This document shows, piece by piece, positions 17,109-26,798 of a stretch of DNA of 64,000 nucleotides (positions are counted from its first letter, which is position 1; every line of letters starts with the position of its first letter). Position numbers and translations under genes: made by a program. The notes under the pieces are model-generated. The model did no database searches and was not told the DNA's origin. It worked only from the letters and a program-made list of their open reading frames with translations. The stretch is from Candidatus Krumholzibacteriota bacterium (lineage in GTDB: Bacteria > Krumholzibacteriota > Krumholzibacteriia > Krumholzibacteriales > Krumholzibacteriaceae). Location of the stretch: the NCBI GenBank assembly GCA_016932415.1, contig JAFGCX010000018.1, positions 86,682-150,681 of the forward strand, given 5' to 3'.

Positions 17109-19604
17109 CTAGCGCAGGGTTTCGCCGATCCTGGCAAGGCGATGGATTCCAAGTCTGGTCATTCTTGATTCAAGCGTCGAAGGTTTCATTCCCAGTATGG
17201 CCGCCGCTCCGCTTCTGCCCCTGATCCTCCAGTTCGTCCGGTCGAGCGCGTCGAGGATGTGTCTTCTCTGCGCTTCATCAAGTGTTATGATCTTTTTGGT
17301 GTCTATTTCCGCTTCCTTCGGTATCCTGATCCTCAGGACAGGACCGCGGTTCCTGATTATGGCCCGTTCGATAACATTGCGCAGCTCCCTGACGTTGCCG
17401 GGCCACTGGTAGCCCTGCATTTCTTCCATCGAATGCCTCGGGATGCTTTCTATCGATTTTCCCATGCGGTCGCTGAATTCACTTATAAAGTGCCATACCA
17501 GAAGGGGAATATCCCCTTTTCTTTCACGCAGAGGCGGGAGTACAAGGGGGAAGACATTCAGCCTGAAGAAGAGGTCGGCCCTGAATCTCCCTTCCTTGAC
17601 CGCCTCGCCCAGGTCCCTGTTTGTCGCCGCTATGACCCTTATATCGAGCTTGACAGCCTCAGTCCCGCCGACTCTCGTAAGCTCAGACTCCTGCAGTATC
17701 CTCAGCAGCTTGGCCTGCGAACTCAACGTCAACTCGCCGATCTCGTCGAGGAAGATCGTCGACCGGTCTGCCGATTCGAAATATCCGGTCTTCTTCGAGA
17801 GAGCGCCGGTAAAAGAGCCTTTCTCATGGCCGAAGAGCTCGCTTTCGATAAGATTCGACGGGAGGGCGGCGCAGTTGACTGCTATAAATGGACGGTCTTT
17901 TCTCATGCTCATCTTGTGGATCGCCCGCGCGACGAGCTCTTTTCCAGTGCCGGTCTCGCCCATAAGAAGCACCGTCGAGTCTGTCGCGGCGACCTGGGAG
18001 GCCTGCGACATGATTTTGATGATCCCCGGGCTTTCGCCGATGACGTTGCCGTGGCCGAGGATCCTTACCTCGCGCCTGAGGATGACATTTTCCGCTTCGA
18101 CATTTTCCTTAAGGTGTTTGATCTCAGAAAAGGCGTTCTTAAGCTGTTCCTCGGACAGTTTGCGAACCGTTATATCCCTGGCGAAAACGAAGAGTATCTC
18201 TTTTCCGTCTATCATCGTGTGCTGCATGCTCAATTCCACAGGGTATTTTTTACCATTCCTTGTCGTATGGAGAGATTCAACAAGGATGTTTTTTCTCTCC
18301 CGCAGATCCTCCCAGATCTCTTCGCGGCTGCCTTCGCTGAAGAATGGGTCGATCGCGGATATCTTCATCGTCATCAGTTTTTCTCTAGGATAGCCGAGGG
18401 TCCTGCAGGCGTGCTCATTGACGTATCCGAAACCCAGGTCGGGATTGATCCAGAATATCTCGTCTGTCGCCTGGTCGATCGCCGTCTGTATAAATCTCAT
18501 CCTTGTCTCGGCCTTCTTTTTCTGGGATATATCCCTGCAGAACTTGAATATATATTTTTCTCCCCTGAACTCGACTGTATTTATCCTTACCTCGACCGGG
18601 TACAGCTCGCCCGATTTTTTTCTGTGTATTGTCTCGATACAGACTCCTTCATTTTTTTCAGCCTGCTGGAACAGGCCAGTCACTTCTTCTCTGTTGATAC
18701 CGGGGTTGATATCGGTGATCGACATCTTCAGGAGCTCGTCTCTTGAATACCCCAGAAACCTGCATGCCTGGTCGTTGGCGAATCCAAGGGTCATGTCCGG
18801 CCTTATCCAGTAGATCTCGTCGCCGGCAAGGTCCACGGCGGTCAGCGTCAGACGGATCATCTCTTCAGCCTCTATGCGGGCGGTGATATCCTTTATATTT
18901 CCCGTGATGACTATTCCGTCAGACTCGGTCCTCGTCTGGAAGGAACGAAGGTGGAACCAGTGCCATTTGCCATTGGCATCGTTGATCCTGAATATCTCGT
19001 TGACCGGGTTATCCTCGTCGCTTTCTTTGAGAGCCGACTCTACCGATATTCTGTCTTCGGGATGTATCAGCTCTATAAAGAGGAAGGGGTCCTCAAGCAA
19101 TTCTACCAGGGGATATCCCAGGATAAGTTCGATCTGCCTTGAATATGAGAGAGCGCCACGCGTGCTGGACCATTCCAAAAATATATCGTGCGCGTTTTCG
19201 ACCAGCATCTCGCACTGTTTCCTGCTTTCGCGCGCGGCCTGATCGGCTCCCCTCGACCGGTCGATCAGCTTCTGGAGTTCTGCCGCCTGATCGTCGAGCG
19301 CCATGGCCTTCTCGGATAACCTGTCCTCAAGACCGGCGAATGATTCCTGCAATCTTTTCCGGGAAAGATACAGCGCCGTTATCAGGACAAGAGATGTGAG
19401 CAGTGTTGCCACAAGCATTACAAGGTAGAAGAAATTGGCGGAGGCGGTCTTTTCTATCGGATGATCAGTATCCCCGGGGGCAGCCTGCGTGGCGGCGCGG
19501 CAGCCGGTTTCATTGCCGGAGACTGCATTTTCCGCTACAGCGAAAAGAATGATGAACAGAAAAATCATCAGGAGGAGAAAGACCTGATTCGAAAGTTTTC
19601 GCAT
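17109..19604 (-). CDS. Membrane-anchored PAS-PAS-PAS sigma54-dependent transcriptional activator
   Basis: 831 residues. TM1 (about 7-25), a short periplasmic loop, TM2 (about 58-80) and a coiled coil (82-125) lead into three PAS/PAC domains (about 130-245, 250-365, 370-485). The AAA+ sigma54-interaction domain follows, with Walker A GETGTGKE (549-556), the sigma54-contact loop GSFTGA (596-601, a variant of GAFTGA) and Walker [11 protein letters not shown] Fis-type helix-turn-helix ends the protein ([17 protein letters not shown]). It would activate sigma54 promoters in response to a redox or ligand signal sensed by PAS while tethered to the membrane. It is the first gene of the set with the deaminase-fold protein and hybrid kinase. 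Targets are unknown; a sigma54-like element upstream of clpB is one candidate. Confidence 0.92.
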   Translation of the reverse strand: MRKLSNQVFLLLMIFLFIILFAVAENAVSGNETGCRAATQAAPGDTDHPIEKTASANFFYLVMLVATLLTSLVLITALYLSRKRLQESFAGLEDRLSEKAMALDDQAAELQKLIDRSRGADQAARESRKQCEMLVENAHDIFLEWSSTRGALSYSRQIELILGYPLVELLEDPFLFIELIHPEDRISVESALKESDEDNPVNEIFRINDANGKWHWFHLRSFQTRTESDGIVITGNIKDITARIEAEEMIRLTLTAVDLAGDEIYWIRPDMTLGFANDQACRFLGYSRDELLKMSITDINPGINREEVTGLFQQAEKNEGVCIETIHRKKSGELYPVEVRINTVEFRGEKYIFKFCRDISQKKKAETRMRFIQTAIDQATDEIFWINPDLGFGYVNEHACRTLGYPREKLMTMKISAIDPFFSEGSREEIWEDLRERKNILVESLHTTRNGKKYPVELSMQHTMIDGKEILFVFARDITVRKLSEEQLKNAFSEIKHLKENVEAENVILRREVRILGHGNVIGESPGIIKIMSQASQVAATDSTVLLMGETGTGKELVARAIHKMSMRKDRPFIAVNCAALPSNLIESELFGHEKGSFTGALSKKTGYFESADRSTIFLDEIGELTLSSQAKLLRILQESELTRVGGTEAVKLDIRVIAATNRDLGEAVKEGRFRADLFFRLNVFPLVLPPLRERKGDIPLLVWHFISEFSDRMGKSIESIPRHSMEEMQGYQWPGNVRELRNVIERAIIRNRGPVLRIRIPKEAEIDTKKIITLDEAQRRHILDALDRTNWRIRGRSGAAAILGMKPSTLESRMTRLGIHRLARIGETLR

Positions 19605-19743
19605 TCCCGGCTGCCCTTGAGAAGTAGACGTCTTTCGGATGGTATTTAGGAATACATTTTACTATTATATATTATCAGTATACAATAGTATAATACCTTC
19701 AGCTATGATTATGAGTATTATTATCTGCGGAGTTCTTCTTATG

Positions 19744-20121
19744 TCACCGGGCTGCTCCGGCGAGGCAATCCTGGAGTTTTTCCTGCCGGAACTGTACTCT
19801 CAGCGGTTCTGACCCCAGGTAGAGCAATCTCCTGCACGCACAGACGAGAGTCCATTTTCCGCGGTAGATCTCGACATTATTTCCGCAGGCGGGGCAGTCG
19901 ATCCAGACAGATTTTCCCATCGTATCCTCCTCGAGGGCAAGATCGGAATAGACGAGTGAATTATGAGCCGGGGTATTCTCCCTGTCCAGAAAGACAAGCC
20001 GTTCGGGGGAAGATCCGTTGGAAAGGAGGTGTCCGCAGCCGCAGACCAGGGTCCATTTGCCCTGATAATCCCTGTAGGTTCTTCCGCAGGCGGGACATCT
20101 TTTCAGTTCGGGGTCAACCAT
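19744..20121 (-). CDS. Duplicated zinc-ribbon protein
   Basis: 125 residues from ATG 20121 (GGAAGAG just upstream; GTG 20124 is an alternative). It consists of two copies of one module, at about 9-45 and 77-113. Each has a CPACG knuckle, a Y-x-GKWTLVC core with a second C-x-C knuckle (CGC or CAC), then LL-x-x-GS-x-P. The four cysteines per copy would bind one zinc or iron. There is no signal peptide or TM helix. A connector without cysteines (about 46-76) joins the copies. I do not recognise the family. It may bind nucleic acid or protein. It is transcribed toward the sigma54 activator gene, 139 bp away, and divergently from the transglutaminase-type pair. Confidence 0.75.
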   Translation of the reverse strand: MVDPELKRCPACGRTYRDYQGKWTLVCGCGHLLSNGSSPERLVFLDRENTPAHNSLVYSDLALEEDTMGKSVWIDCPACGNNVEIYRGKWTLVCACRRLLYLGSEPLRVQFRQEKLQDCLAGAAR

Positions 20122-20675
20122 CACTCTTCCATTGCCAAATAAAGTACAGACTGTCGTTATTTCAGTATGACCTTCTGGAAGGGGATCAGGGTGGCCGGAT
20201 GTAAAAGTTTTTATGCTAAAGGCAGTCGATCATCCGTGATCTTTCTCCCTCGTCAGATATTGTTGTCTGCATCTTCCGTACCGGAAAATTTTTGTTTTTA
20301 ACCGGGCATCCAACTCTTCAGCATCAATTGCGTTAGAGATATCATTGGGATATGGTGGAAAGAAAAATTTACGCGTCATCGCCCCCGATATTTCGTGTTT
20401 CCACGATTATTCGGCTCAGATAGAGTCGTACCGGTTCTGTCGATCCCGAGCTGACCAGGTGAAAGGCCCGAGGCACCGTACGGTGTGGGATCGATACCTG
20501 CCCGCGTCGAGCCGCCCTTCTTGACACCTGACGGCAAATCAAATACGATAGGGATCCTGAAGACGTGCACAGGGCCGGGCTGCTCCGTCGATCCAGAGCG
20601 GACAGCACGTCCCGCCTGGCCTGCCGAACGCCATGATCGCGCCGGCAGACCGTGTAAGAATGACAGGAGGTAGTT
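20122..20675. other. 554-bp divergent intergenic region
   Basis: It separates the zinc-ribbon gene (minus) from the transglutaminase-type pair (plus). It holds a good plus-strand promoter (separate entry), a perfect 12-bp palindrome CACCGTACGGTG (20474-20485) and an AT-rich part near 20280-20380. A minus-strand frame through 20376-20570 (FRIPIVFDLPSG near its start) has no ribosome site and no recognisable family; a decayed gene remnant is possible. No RNA gene was recognised. Confidence 0.5.
20521..20549 (+). promoter_or_regulatory. Sigma70-type promoter for the transglutaminase-type pair
   Basis: TTGACA (20521-20526), a 17-bp spacer and TACGAT (20544-20549). The leader would be about 120 nt, with AGGAGG at 20665-20670 before the TTG start. 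Confidence 0.65.
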
Positions 20676-22727
20676 TTGTCAGCTGACGAATGGAAAAGGA
20701 ATCTTCGAGCGGCGGCTGTTGTTGCCGCCATCATCATTGCCGTTCCGTTGGCCGGTCCACTGGCCGTACAGACCGGTCTTCCCCCGGGCGAGAGGCCGCC
20801 CGCGGATGTCTTTTCCCGGGTCGCCGATGCCGGAACAGCGGCTGATCATGGAAACGCGCCATACCTGGTTGTATATGATTCGGCGATCAACCGTATGAAA
20901 CCCTCAGGCGTGACTTACGTGGAAAGCTATACCATAAGAAAGGTCCTGACCCCGGCAGGCCAGAGAAGCCAGTCTGTTCTGCGATGGAACTACGATCCGC
21001 AGAGCAGTTACGTCGAAATAAGGGATGTCAATATAATCCGGGATGGACAGAAGATCCCGGTCGATCTATCGAATGTACACGACCTTCCCGCCCCGCAGTA
21101 CGCGATCTACTGGAAAGACAGGATCAAGACGCTGCAGCTGCCGAGGCTGAATATAAATGACGGGATCGAGATAAGGCTCTTCAGAAAAGGATTCACCTAT
21201 GCCCTGCTGGAAGGGCGGAAGCCGGACGCGGACGCGGTTCCCGGAGATGAGAAATATATTCCCCCGATGCCGGGAGAGTATTTCGATATCGTCCTTTTTT
21301 CTGACGATGCTCCTGTCGTGGAGAAAAGGTATACGCTCGTCCTTCCATCGGACAAACGTCTCCATTCGCAGATATATAACGGCCCGCTCTATTCGAGCAC
21401 ATCGTTTGCCGGCGATACGACAGAGTATACATGGTGGGGGCTCGATCTTCCCGCCACAGCCAGGGAGCCCCGCCAGCCTGACAGGAGCGATTTCGCGGCG
21501 AAGGTGGTCATGGCGACCGCCGAAAGCTGGGAAGCGAAAAGCCGGTGGTTTTTCGACGTCAACCGGGGCCAGTTCGAGGTGACCGAAGATATCAGGATGA
21601 AAGTCGACGAGATCCTCCGCGGCGCCGGGGTGGCGAAAGGCAGCGAGGAAGAAAGAGCGAAAGTGCTGCTCCACTGGGTCGCCCAGAATATCCGATACAG
21701 CGGGCAGACCATGGGCGAGGGGGAAGGATTCACCCTTCATCCGGGTTCGATGATATTCGAGCAGCGCCATGGCGTCTGCAAGGATATCGCCGGGATGCTG
21801 GTGACGATGATGAGAGCGGCGGGGATGAACTCTTTCGCCGCGATGACCATGGCGGGCAGCCGGATAGATGATCTGCCGGCTGATCAGTTCAACCACTGCG
21901 TCTGCGCCCTGAAAAAGGAGGATGGATCTTTCGAGATGTACGATCCGACCTGGGTGCCGAACAATAATAACATATGGTCCCTTCTCGAAGCGGAGCAACA
22001 CTACCTGGTAGGGACTCCGGAAGGGGAAGACCTGTCGAGGATAGATTACAGCCCGCCGGAAGAGTCACCCCTGGTGATAGCCAACGACGCGAAGCTGGCC
22101 GCTGACGGGACTCTCGAGGGAAAGATCAGGCTTTCCGGTTCCGGCGCCCTGGACAGCCGCCTGCGCGGCATTATCGCCGGGAGCCGGAAAGATGAGATCG
22201 GCGGGACGCTTGCCCGGCTGCTGTCCCCCGTCAGTAACAGGGTCGAGATCCTGGGTTTCGAGTATCACCCGACCGATGATTTCAGTTCTGATATGTGGCT
22301 GACGATAAGTTACCGGATCGCGCGTTTCGCTCTTCCGGTCGATGGAGCCCTGGAGTTCAGAAGTCCGATGATGCAGATCGTTCTCAACAACGTCCGGCTC
22401 TTCAGGCCTTCCCTCACCGAGTGGGGAGATTCGAGGCAGACGGATGTCTTCCTCTATTATACCCAGCTGATCGACGGGACAGAAAGTATAAGGCTTCCGA
22501 AAGGTCTTGTCGTAAGAGATCTTCCCGAATCTGATGTCGTGGACGAGGAGTACGCAAGTTTCAAAGGGACGAGCAGGATGGAAAAAGGAAGGCTGGTAAT
22601 AACCCAGCGGGCAGAGATCAAAAGAAGACAGATACCTCCCGGCGGATACGCCGGGTTCAAAAAAGCTGTTGATGAAGCGAGGGAGTGGAGCGAAGTCTCG
22701 TTCCGCGCCGGGAAGGGAGGCAAGTGA
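20676..22727 (+). CDS. DUF3857 and transglutaminase-like domain protein
   Basis: 683 residues from TTG 20676, 5 nt after AGGAGG. An N-terminal hydrophobic segment (about 10-33) acts as signal or anchor. A DUF3857-type beta domain (about 60-260, VTYVESYTIRKVLTPAGQ...RDVNIIRDGQKIPVD) precedes the transglutaminase-like core with an intact Cys-His-Asp triad: Cys368 in HGVCKDIAGML, His407 in QFNHCVCAL and Asp423 in YDPTWVP. A C-terminal beta-sandwich follows. Family members are exported and thought to act as proteases, amidases or crosslinkers, but the substrate is not known. Its stop codon overlaps the start of the next gene (TGATG), so the pair is translationally coupled. Confidence 0.88.
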   Translation: MSADEWKRNLRAAAVVAAIIIAVPLAGPLAVQTGLPPGERPPADVFSRVADAGTAADHGNAPYLVVYDSAINRMKPSGVTYVESYTIRKVLTPAGQRSQSVLRWNYDPQSSYVEIRDVNIIRDGQKIPVDLSNVHDLPAPQYAIYWKDRIKTLQLPRLNINDGIEIRLFRKGFTYALLEGRKPDADAVPGDEKYIPPMPGEYFDIVLFSDDAPVVEKRYTLVLPSDKRLHSQIYNGPLYSSTSFAGDTTEYTWWGLDLPATAREPRQPDRSDFAAKVVMATAESWEAKSRWFFDVNRGQFEVTEDIRMKVDEILRGAGVAKGSEEERAKVLLHWVAQNIRYSGQTMGEGEGFTLHPGSMIFEQRHGVCKDIAGMLVTMMRAAGMNSFAAMTMAGSRIDDLPADQFNHCVCALKKEDGSFEMYDPTWVPNNNNIWSLLEAEQHYLVGTPEGEDLSRIDYSPPEESPLVIANDAKLAADGTLEGKIRLSGSGALDSRLRGIIAGSRKDEIGGTLARLLSPVSNRVEILGFEYHPTDDFSSDMWLTISYRIARFALPVDGALEFRSPMMQIVLNNVRLFRPSLTEWGDSRQTDVFLYYTQLIDGTESIRLPKGLVVRDLPESDVVDEEYASFKGTSRMEKGRLVITQRAEIKRRQIPPGGYAGFKKAVDEAREWSEVSFRAGKGGK

Positions 22728-24661
22728 TGAAGAGATCAATGACTGTTTCAGGAATATTAATAATCGTTTCCGCTCTTTTGTCTTTCTCTTCGAGTCTCCG
22801 GGCTGAAAAGATGGGGATCTCCGGTAGGCACGATCTCGATCAACTCTGGTCGAGGGCGCGAGAGATATTCGATCCTGCCGGGTTTGACGCGATAGTCCTC
22901 TTGGAAAGCGAAGGCGTGTCGCTGATGGAAAAGGGCGATCTGAAAAGAAAGATCCACAGAGTTGTGTGGATAAGCACAGGGGTAGCCATACATGAACACG
23001 CCGATCTGAGAATACCATACAATTCGAACGGTTCATCGATGAAAGTCCTTAAGCTGAGGACCTGGCGCGGGGGAAGATGGTGGCCTGACGAAAAAAAGAT
23101 AAGCGATACGGCAGTGGTGGAGACCGTTCCGCACGCCCTCGCCCTGGCTGATGATTATTCGACGGTCCGCGAGACCATGCTTCTGCACGATGGGATAGAG
23201 CTTCCATGTATACTCGAGACGGAATATGAGATAACGGGCGCGGGGGAAGCAAATGATGGATGCGACGGTCTTTTCATATTCGCCCGGCGAGATCCGGTCG
23301 TGATGTCGGCATTCTCCCTCGATCTACCCCCTGGCGCGGGAGTCAGGTTCGCCACGGGCAATGGAACAGGCGATCCGGAGATCGCAGCGCTCGAAGGAGG
23401 CGGAAAAAGGTACCGGTGGATGATGGAGGATCCGGGAAGGCTCTCCGCCTCGCTGGATGAGGATCATACTTCGTACGCGCCATACCTTGCCTGGTCGACC
23501 TGGAAGGACTGGAAAGCTCTCGCTTCAAAAATCATGGATTCGTTCAACGGAGCCGCTGATCCCGGCGCGTCGCTGGCCGATACCGCCGCGGCAAGGGCGA
23601 GATACGAACCGGGGACACTCTCGAAGATGAGAAAGATCGCTTCGCTTGTCGATGAGTTCACCACGAATATCGCCTACGACGCGAAGCTGTGGAGTTTTTC
23701 TCCGAGACCGGCGGTGCGGACCTACGAGACGGCGTACGGACACTCCCTAGATCGGGCCGTGCTTGCCGCTTCGCTGATGAGAAGCATCGGGATCGAGGCA
23801 TGGCCGTTCTACAGGTCGGCAGGGACGGGCGATATCGATATGACGGTGCCTGGACTGTCGCGTTTCGGCGATATCATGCTGATAGCCGGCGAAGGGGAAG
23901 TCACGGCGGTCTATGATCCCTCAACGGGAAGGGTCACCGGCAGGACGGGTATTTTGACGGGCCGGACGGTATTCATGTGTGGAGAGGATGGCGATACTCC
24001 CTCGCGTTTCAAACCGGTCCACGCCGGGAAGACCGGGCTGTTCGAACTTACACTTACCATCGACGCCGGTATGGACAAAGAAGCGAAGGGAAAGGGATAT
24101 CTCAACGCCTCTAATATACTGAGCCCTTACGACGATATGGCGGGGCTCGGCGGCCAGGCGCCCTCTTATCTCGGCAGGCTTGCCGGAGCGGTATTGCCGG
24201 GCGCTGAGACAGAATCATATGACATCGAACTCTTTTCCGAACACGCAGTAAAGATCGGGTTCGATTTCAGCGGCGGAGTTTCCGAGGCGGGTGACGGCGG
24301 CAGGGTGAGCTTGATCGCCGGTGAGCCGGAAGGGGGTATCTTCTCGTTCCTGGGAAGAGACGTACATCTGTACCAGGAGAAAAGAGAATCTCCCGTCTGC
24401 CTTCCCTCAGGAATGGTCCAGAAGATATCGCTCGTGATAGAGACAGTAGGGAGGGAGGTCATCTATATTCCCGAAGAGGTCTCGATGGAGAATGAGGCGG
24501 GGAGTTTCCTGCTGACGGTGAGGAATGAAGAGGGCAGGCTCATCGTCGACCGGACCCTTTCCATTGATATAAAGACAGTCCCGGCCAGCATGTGGCCCAG
24601 GCTTCGGACTCTCCTTCTCGAATGGACAGATCAGGCGAACAGGACGGTGATATTGAAATAG
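22727..24661 (+). CDS. Transglutaminase-like paralog with degenerate active site
   Basis: 644 residues from ATG 22727, which overlaps the upstream TGA by one base; GGGAGG lies at 22714-22719. It has a signal peptide (about 1-25, ending SLRA). Domain order follows the upstream gene: a DUF3857-like part (LRTWRGGRWWPDEKKISD, LPCILETEYEI) then a transglutaminase-like part. At the position of the catalytic Cys the sequence reads AYGHSLDRAVLAASLMRSIGI, giving Ser340 by alignment with HGVCKD. The His block reads SRFGDIMLIA, with Asp or Gly at the His position. Only the YDPST Asp remains. It is therefore probably a non-catalytic partner or binding protein for its neighbour. The close coupling suggests the two products form a complex. 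Confidence 0.8.
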   Translation: MKRSMTVSGILIIVSALLSFSSSLRAEKMGISGRHDLDQLWSRAREIFDPAGFDAIVLLESEGVSLMEKGDLKRKIHRVVWISTGVAIHEHADLRIPYNSNGSSMKVLKLRTWRGGRWWPDEKKISDTAVVETVPHALALADDYSTVRETMLLHDGIELPCILETEYEITGAGEANDGCDGLFIFARRDPVVMSAFSLDLPPGAGVRFATGNGTGDPEIAALEGGGKRYRWMMEDPGRLSASLDEDHTSYAPYLAWSTWKDWKALASKIMDSFNGAADPGASLADTAAARARYEPGTLSKMRKIASLVDEFTTNIAYDAKLWSFSPRPAVRTYETAYGHSLDRAVLAASLMRSIGIEAWPFYRSAGTGDIDMTVPGLSRFGDIMLIAGEGEVTAVYDPSTGRVTGRTGILTGRTVFMCGEDGDTPSRFKPVHAGKTGLFELTLTIDAGMDKEAKGKGYLNASNILSPYDDMAGLGGQAPSYLGRLAGAVLPGAETESYDIELFSEHAVKIGFDFSGGVSEAGDGGRVSLIAGEPEGGIFSFLGRDVHLYQEKRESPVCLPSGMVQKISLVIETVGREVIYIPEEVSMENEAGSFLLTVRNEEGRLIVDRTLSIDIKTVPASMWPRLRTLLLEWTDQANRTVILK

Positions 24662-24724
24662 AGAAGCGAGGCGGGCGAAGGGACCGGATCCCATCCGGCG
24701 GCGAGAAGTAAAAATGGAATGAAC

Positions 24725-24763
24725 GAAAGGCTGGAAGGGCAGGAAAAGCTCTTTCAGCCTTTC
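24725..24763 (-). terminator. Possible terminator hairpin for the acyl-CoA synthetase operon
   Basis: Perfect 9-bp arms (GAAAGGCTG 24725-24733, CAGCCTTTC 24755-24763) separated by 21 nt span the end of the beta-subunit gene between two converging operons. The U-run is weak, so this is tentative. Confidence 0.35.
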
Positions 24764-25437
24764 TCTTTCAGGATCATTCTCGCGTCGGCGATGACGCACC
24801 TTGAACCGGAACAGATGACCGGATTGAGATCGACAGAATCGATATAAGATTCGAGTTCCATCACTATATCTGAGAATTCGATCATCAGGGTGGTGAGAGC
24901 GCCGATATCTACCGGGTCGGATCCCCTGAAACCCCTGATCAACTGCTGTCCCTTTATGCCGGCGATCATCGATGAGACATCTTCTTCATTCAACGGCGCC
25001 ATCCTTACCGCGGTATCTTTGTATATCTCTACTCCCACGCCGCCGATCCCCAACAGGATTACCGGGCCGAACTGGCTGTCTACCTTAGCTCCTATTATCA
25101 GTTCTATCCCCCTGGCCATCTCGGCTACGACGGCGCCTGTGAAACCGGGGAGCAGGCTGAGGCGCTTGAATGTTGCGCGCAGCTTCTTTTCGGAGTCTAT
25201 TCCGACGACGACTCCGCCGACATCCGACTTGTGGATTATCTCGGGAGAGACGACTTTGGCGACAACGGGATATCCGTGTTTTTCAGCGAAGGCGACCGCT
25301 TCTTCTTCATTGACCGCCATTGTGGATTCGGTGGTATCGAGTCCGCCGACACGAAGGATCTCCATTGCGTCCGGCTCTGTGATCCATCCGGCCTTTTTCG
25401 AGCGTTCCAATATGGGTTTTATTTTCTGGATCAACAT
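24754..25437 (-). CDS. ADP-forming acyl-CoA synthetase, beta (ATP-grasp) subunit
   Basis: 227 residues from ATG 25437 (GTG 25446 is an alternative without a spaced ribosome site). The ATP-grasp_5 fold shows GYPVVAKVVSPEIIHKSDVGGVVVGI near the N-terminus, ELIIGAKVDSQFGPVILLGIGGVGVE in the middle, and VDLNPVICSGSRCVIADARMIL at the end. With the alpha subunit encoded immediately upstream, with which it overlaps, it would convert acyl-CoA + ADP + Pi to acid + CoA + ATP. This is substrate-level phosphorylation typical of fermentative or amino-acid-degrading anaerobes. Separate alpha and beta genes resemble the archaeal ACD arrangement rather than the fused bacterial form. The acyl group (acetate, branched-chain or aryl) cannot be told from sequence. 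Confidence 0.9.
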   Translation of the reverse strand: MLIQKIKPILERSKKAGWITEPDAMEILRVGGLDTTESTMAVNEEEAVAFAEKHGYPVVAKVVSPEIIHKSDVGGVVVGIDSEKKLRATFKRLSLLPGFTGAVVAEMARGIELIIGAKVDSQFGPVILLGIGGVGVEIYKDTAVRMAPLNEEDVSSMIAGIKGQQLIRGFRGSDPVDIGALTTLMIEFSDIVMELESYIDSVDLNPVICSGSRCVIADARMILKEKG

Positions 25438-26798
25438 GTCCTGCACCTTTTCATCGCCTCGACCATGAGTACCGCTCCTTCGATCGAGTGCGCCACAGGG
25501 ACCCTGTTAAGCTGGAACCCCTCGATGATCATCTTGTATTTTTCCACGTGAGGGACGTACGCGATGATCGGTTTGTTCTCTTCCTGGGAAAGCTGGCCGA
25601 GCCTGGCGCCAACATCGGACGTGACCTCGGGCAGATAGGGAAGAAGAAGCATCAGGATGCAATCTATATCGTCGTTTTTGGACAGTTCCCTCGCTGCGAC
25701 CACGAAATCGTCGTCGCGGGCGCTACCTGTCAGATCGAGAGGATTACCGAGTGATGCTATCTTCTGAATGCTTCCAGAGAGATTTTTCCTTATCTCTTCC
25801 TGGACATCCTCGGCCAAAGAGGGGATCTCAAGGCCGCCCTGGCTGCAACGATCGACAGCGACTGCTCCATGACCCCCGCTCGCCGTTACGATCCCGGCCC
25901 TTCCCCTGATCGAAACGGGATAACTGCTCAACCCCTCGCAGAATGAGAGCATCTCGTATTCATCGAGAGCTTCGACGATGCCGAACTGTCTCATGACAGA
26001 GGAAAAGACGGTGTAATCGCCGGCGATCGAAGCTGTGTGGCTTGAGACGGCGCGGGTTCCCGCTTCGCTCTTCCCCGCTTTCATTATGATTACCGGTTTG
26101 GGGCAGCGGCTTGCCGCGTGAGCGAATTCCCTTCCCTTGCCGGGGCTGAATCCCTCGACATAGAAGGCTATGACATCGGTCCTGTCGTCGCGGGCGAAGA
26201 ACTTCAGAAGGTCTATCTCGTCGATCACCGCCTTGTTGCCGATACTGACGGCCCTGGAGAGCCCGATCCCCTGCCCGGCGAATTTGACCATCTGGTCGAC
26301 GAGGATCCCCCCGCTCTGGCTGACGATCGCTATATTCCCGCTTTCAGGTCTTACCATCCGTTCGCTCGGCAGGAAAAAAGAATCGACGAAGTCAGGGGAG
26401 TAGATGCCGAGGCAGTTCGGACCGATAATCGGAAAGTCGGCTTCAGAAGCGATCCGGCGCAGTTCTTCGGTGAGATCGGTCCGGCCTGTCTCGTCGAAAC
26501 CTCCGGAGATGACCGCCGCTCCCCCGACCCATTTATTGACGCAATCCTCGAGAACGGGAGGTACATGGTCGGCCCTCACCGCTATGACAGCGAAATCAAT
26601 CTTTTCGGGGATGTCGCTGATCTTCCTGTATATTTTCTCCTTGTAATATTCGCCACCCTTCGGATTGACGGCGAAGACCCTGACGGGATAACGGAAATAA
26701 TTCTTGTTATATATGACGTTGGCCGGATGCCGGTCGTTAGTGAGCGATACTCCGACAACGGCCATCGTCTTCGGTTCAAACAGGGTCCGAAAATCCAA
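25431..26798 (-). CDS. ADP-forming acyl-CoA synthetase, alpha (CoA-binding) subunit
   Basis: 455 residues, usual length for a separate alpha subunit. It has a CoA-binding Rossmann domain (KTMAVVGVSLTNDRHPANVIY...VRVFAVNPKGGEYY), then succinyl-CoA-ligase-like flavodoxin domains (NIAIVSQSGGILVDQM; KPVIIMKAGKSEAG). The phosphohistidine is in RAVSSHTASIAGD. Its end overlaps the start of the beta gene by 7 bp, so the two are translationally coupled and surely one enzyme. No CoA-transferase or oxidoreductase gene that would supply its acyl-CoA is next to it. Confidence 0.92.
   Translation of the reverse strand: MDFRTLFEPKTMAVVGVSLTNDRHPANVIYNKNYFRYPVRVFAVNPKGGEYYKEKIYRKISDIPEKIDFAVIAVRADHVPPVLEDCVNKWVGGAAVISGGFDETGRTDLTEELRRIASEADFPIIGPNCLGIYSPDFVDSFFLPSERMVRPESGNIAIVSQSGGILVDQMVKFAGQGIGLSRAVSIGNKAVIDEIDLLKFFARDDRTDVIAFYVEGFSPGKGREFAHAASRCPKPVIIMKAGKSEAGTRAVSSHTASIAGDYTVFSSVMRQFGIVEALDEYEMLSFCEGLSSYPVSIRGRAGIVTASGGHGAVAVDRCSQGGLEIPSLAEDVQEEIRKNLSGSIQKIASLGNPLDLTGSARDDDFVVAARELSKNDDIDCILMLLLPYLPEVTSDVGARLGQLSQEENKPIIAYVPHVEKYKMIIEGFQLNRVPVAHSIEGAVLMVEAMKRCRTC

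Noticed and set aside
17259..18746. 495-codon plus-strand open frame
   Set aside because: It lies wholly antisense to the PAS-sigma54 activator, whose domains are unmistakable; the translation has no recognisable motif.
19640..19720. AT-rich TATAAT-containing stretch as a defined promoter of the PAS-sigma54 gene
   Set aside because: Several TATAAT-like hexamers occur but none has a -35 box at 16-18 bp; a promoter is likely here but cannot be placed.
20474..20485. CACCGTACGGTG palindrome as an operator
   Set aside because: A single 12-bp palindrome about 35 bp upstream of the -35 box, with no second copy seen; too weak to call.
21066..23036. Two long minus-strand open frames (311 and 323 codons)
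   Set aside because: Antisense to the transglutaminase-type genes; rich in Arg/His/Pro as usual for shadows and without domains.
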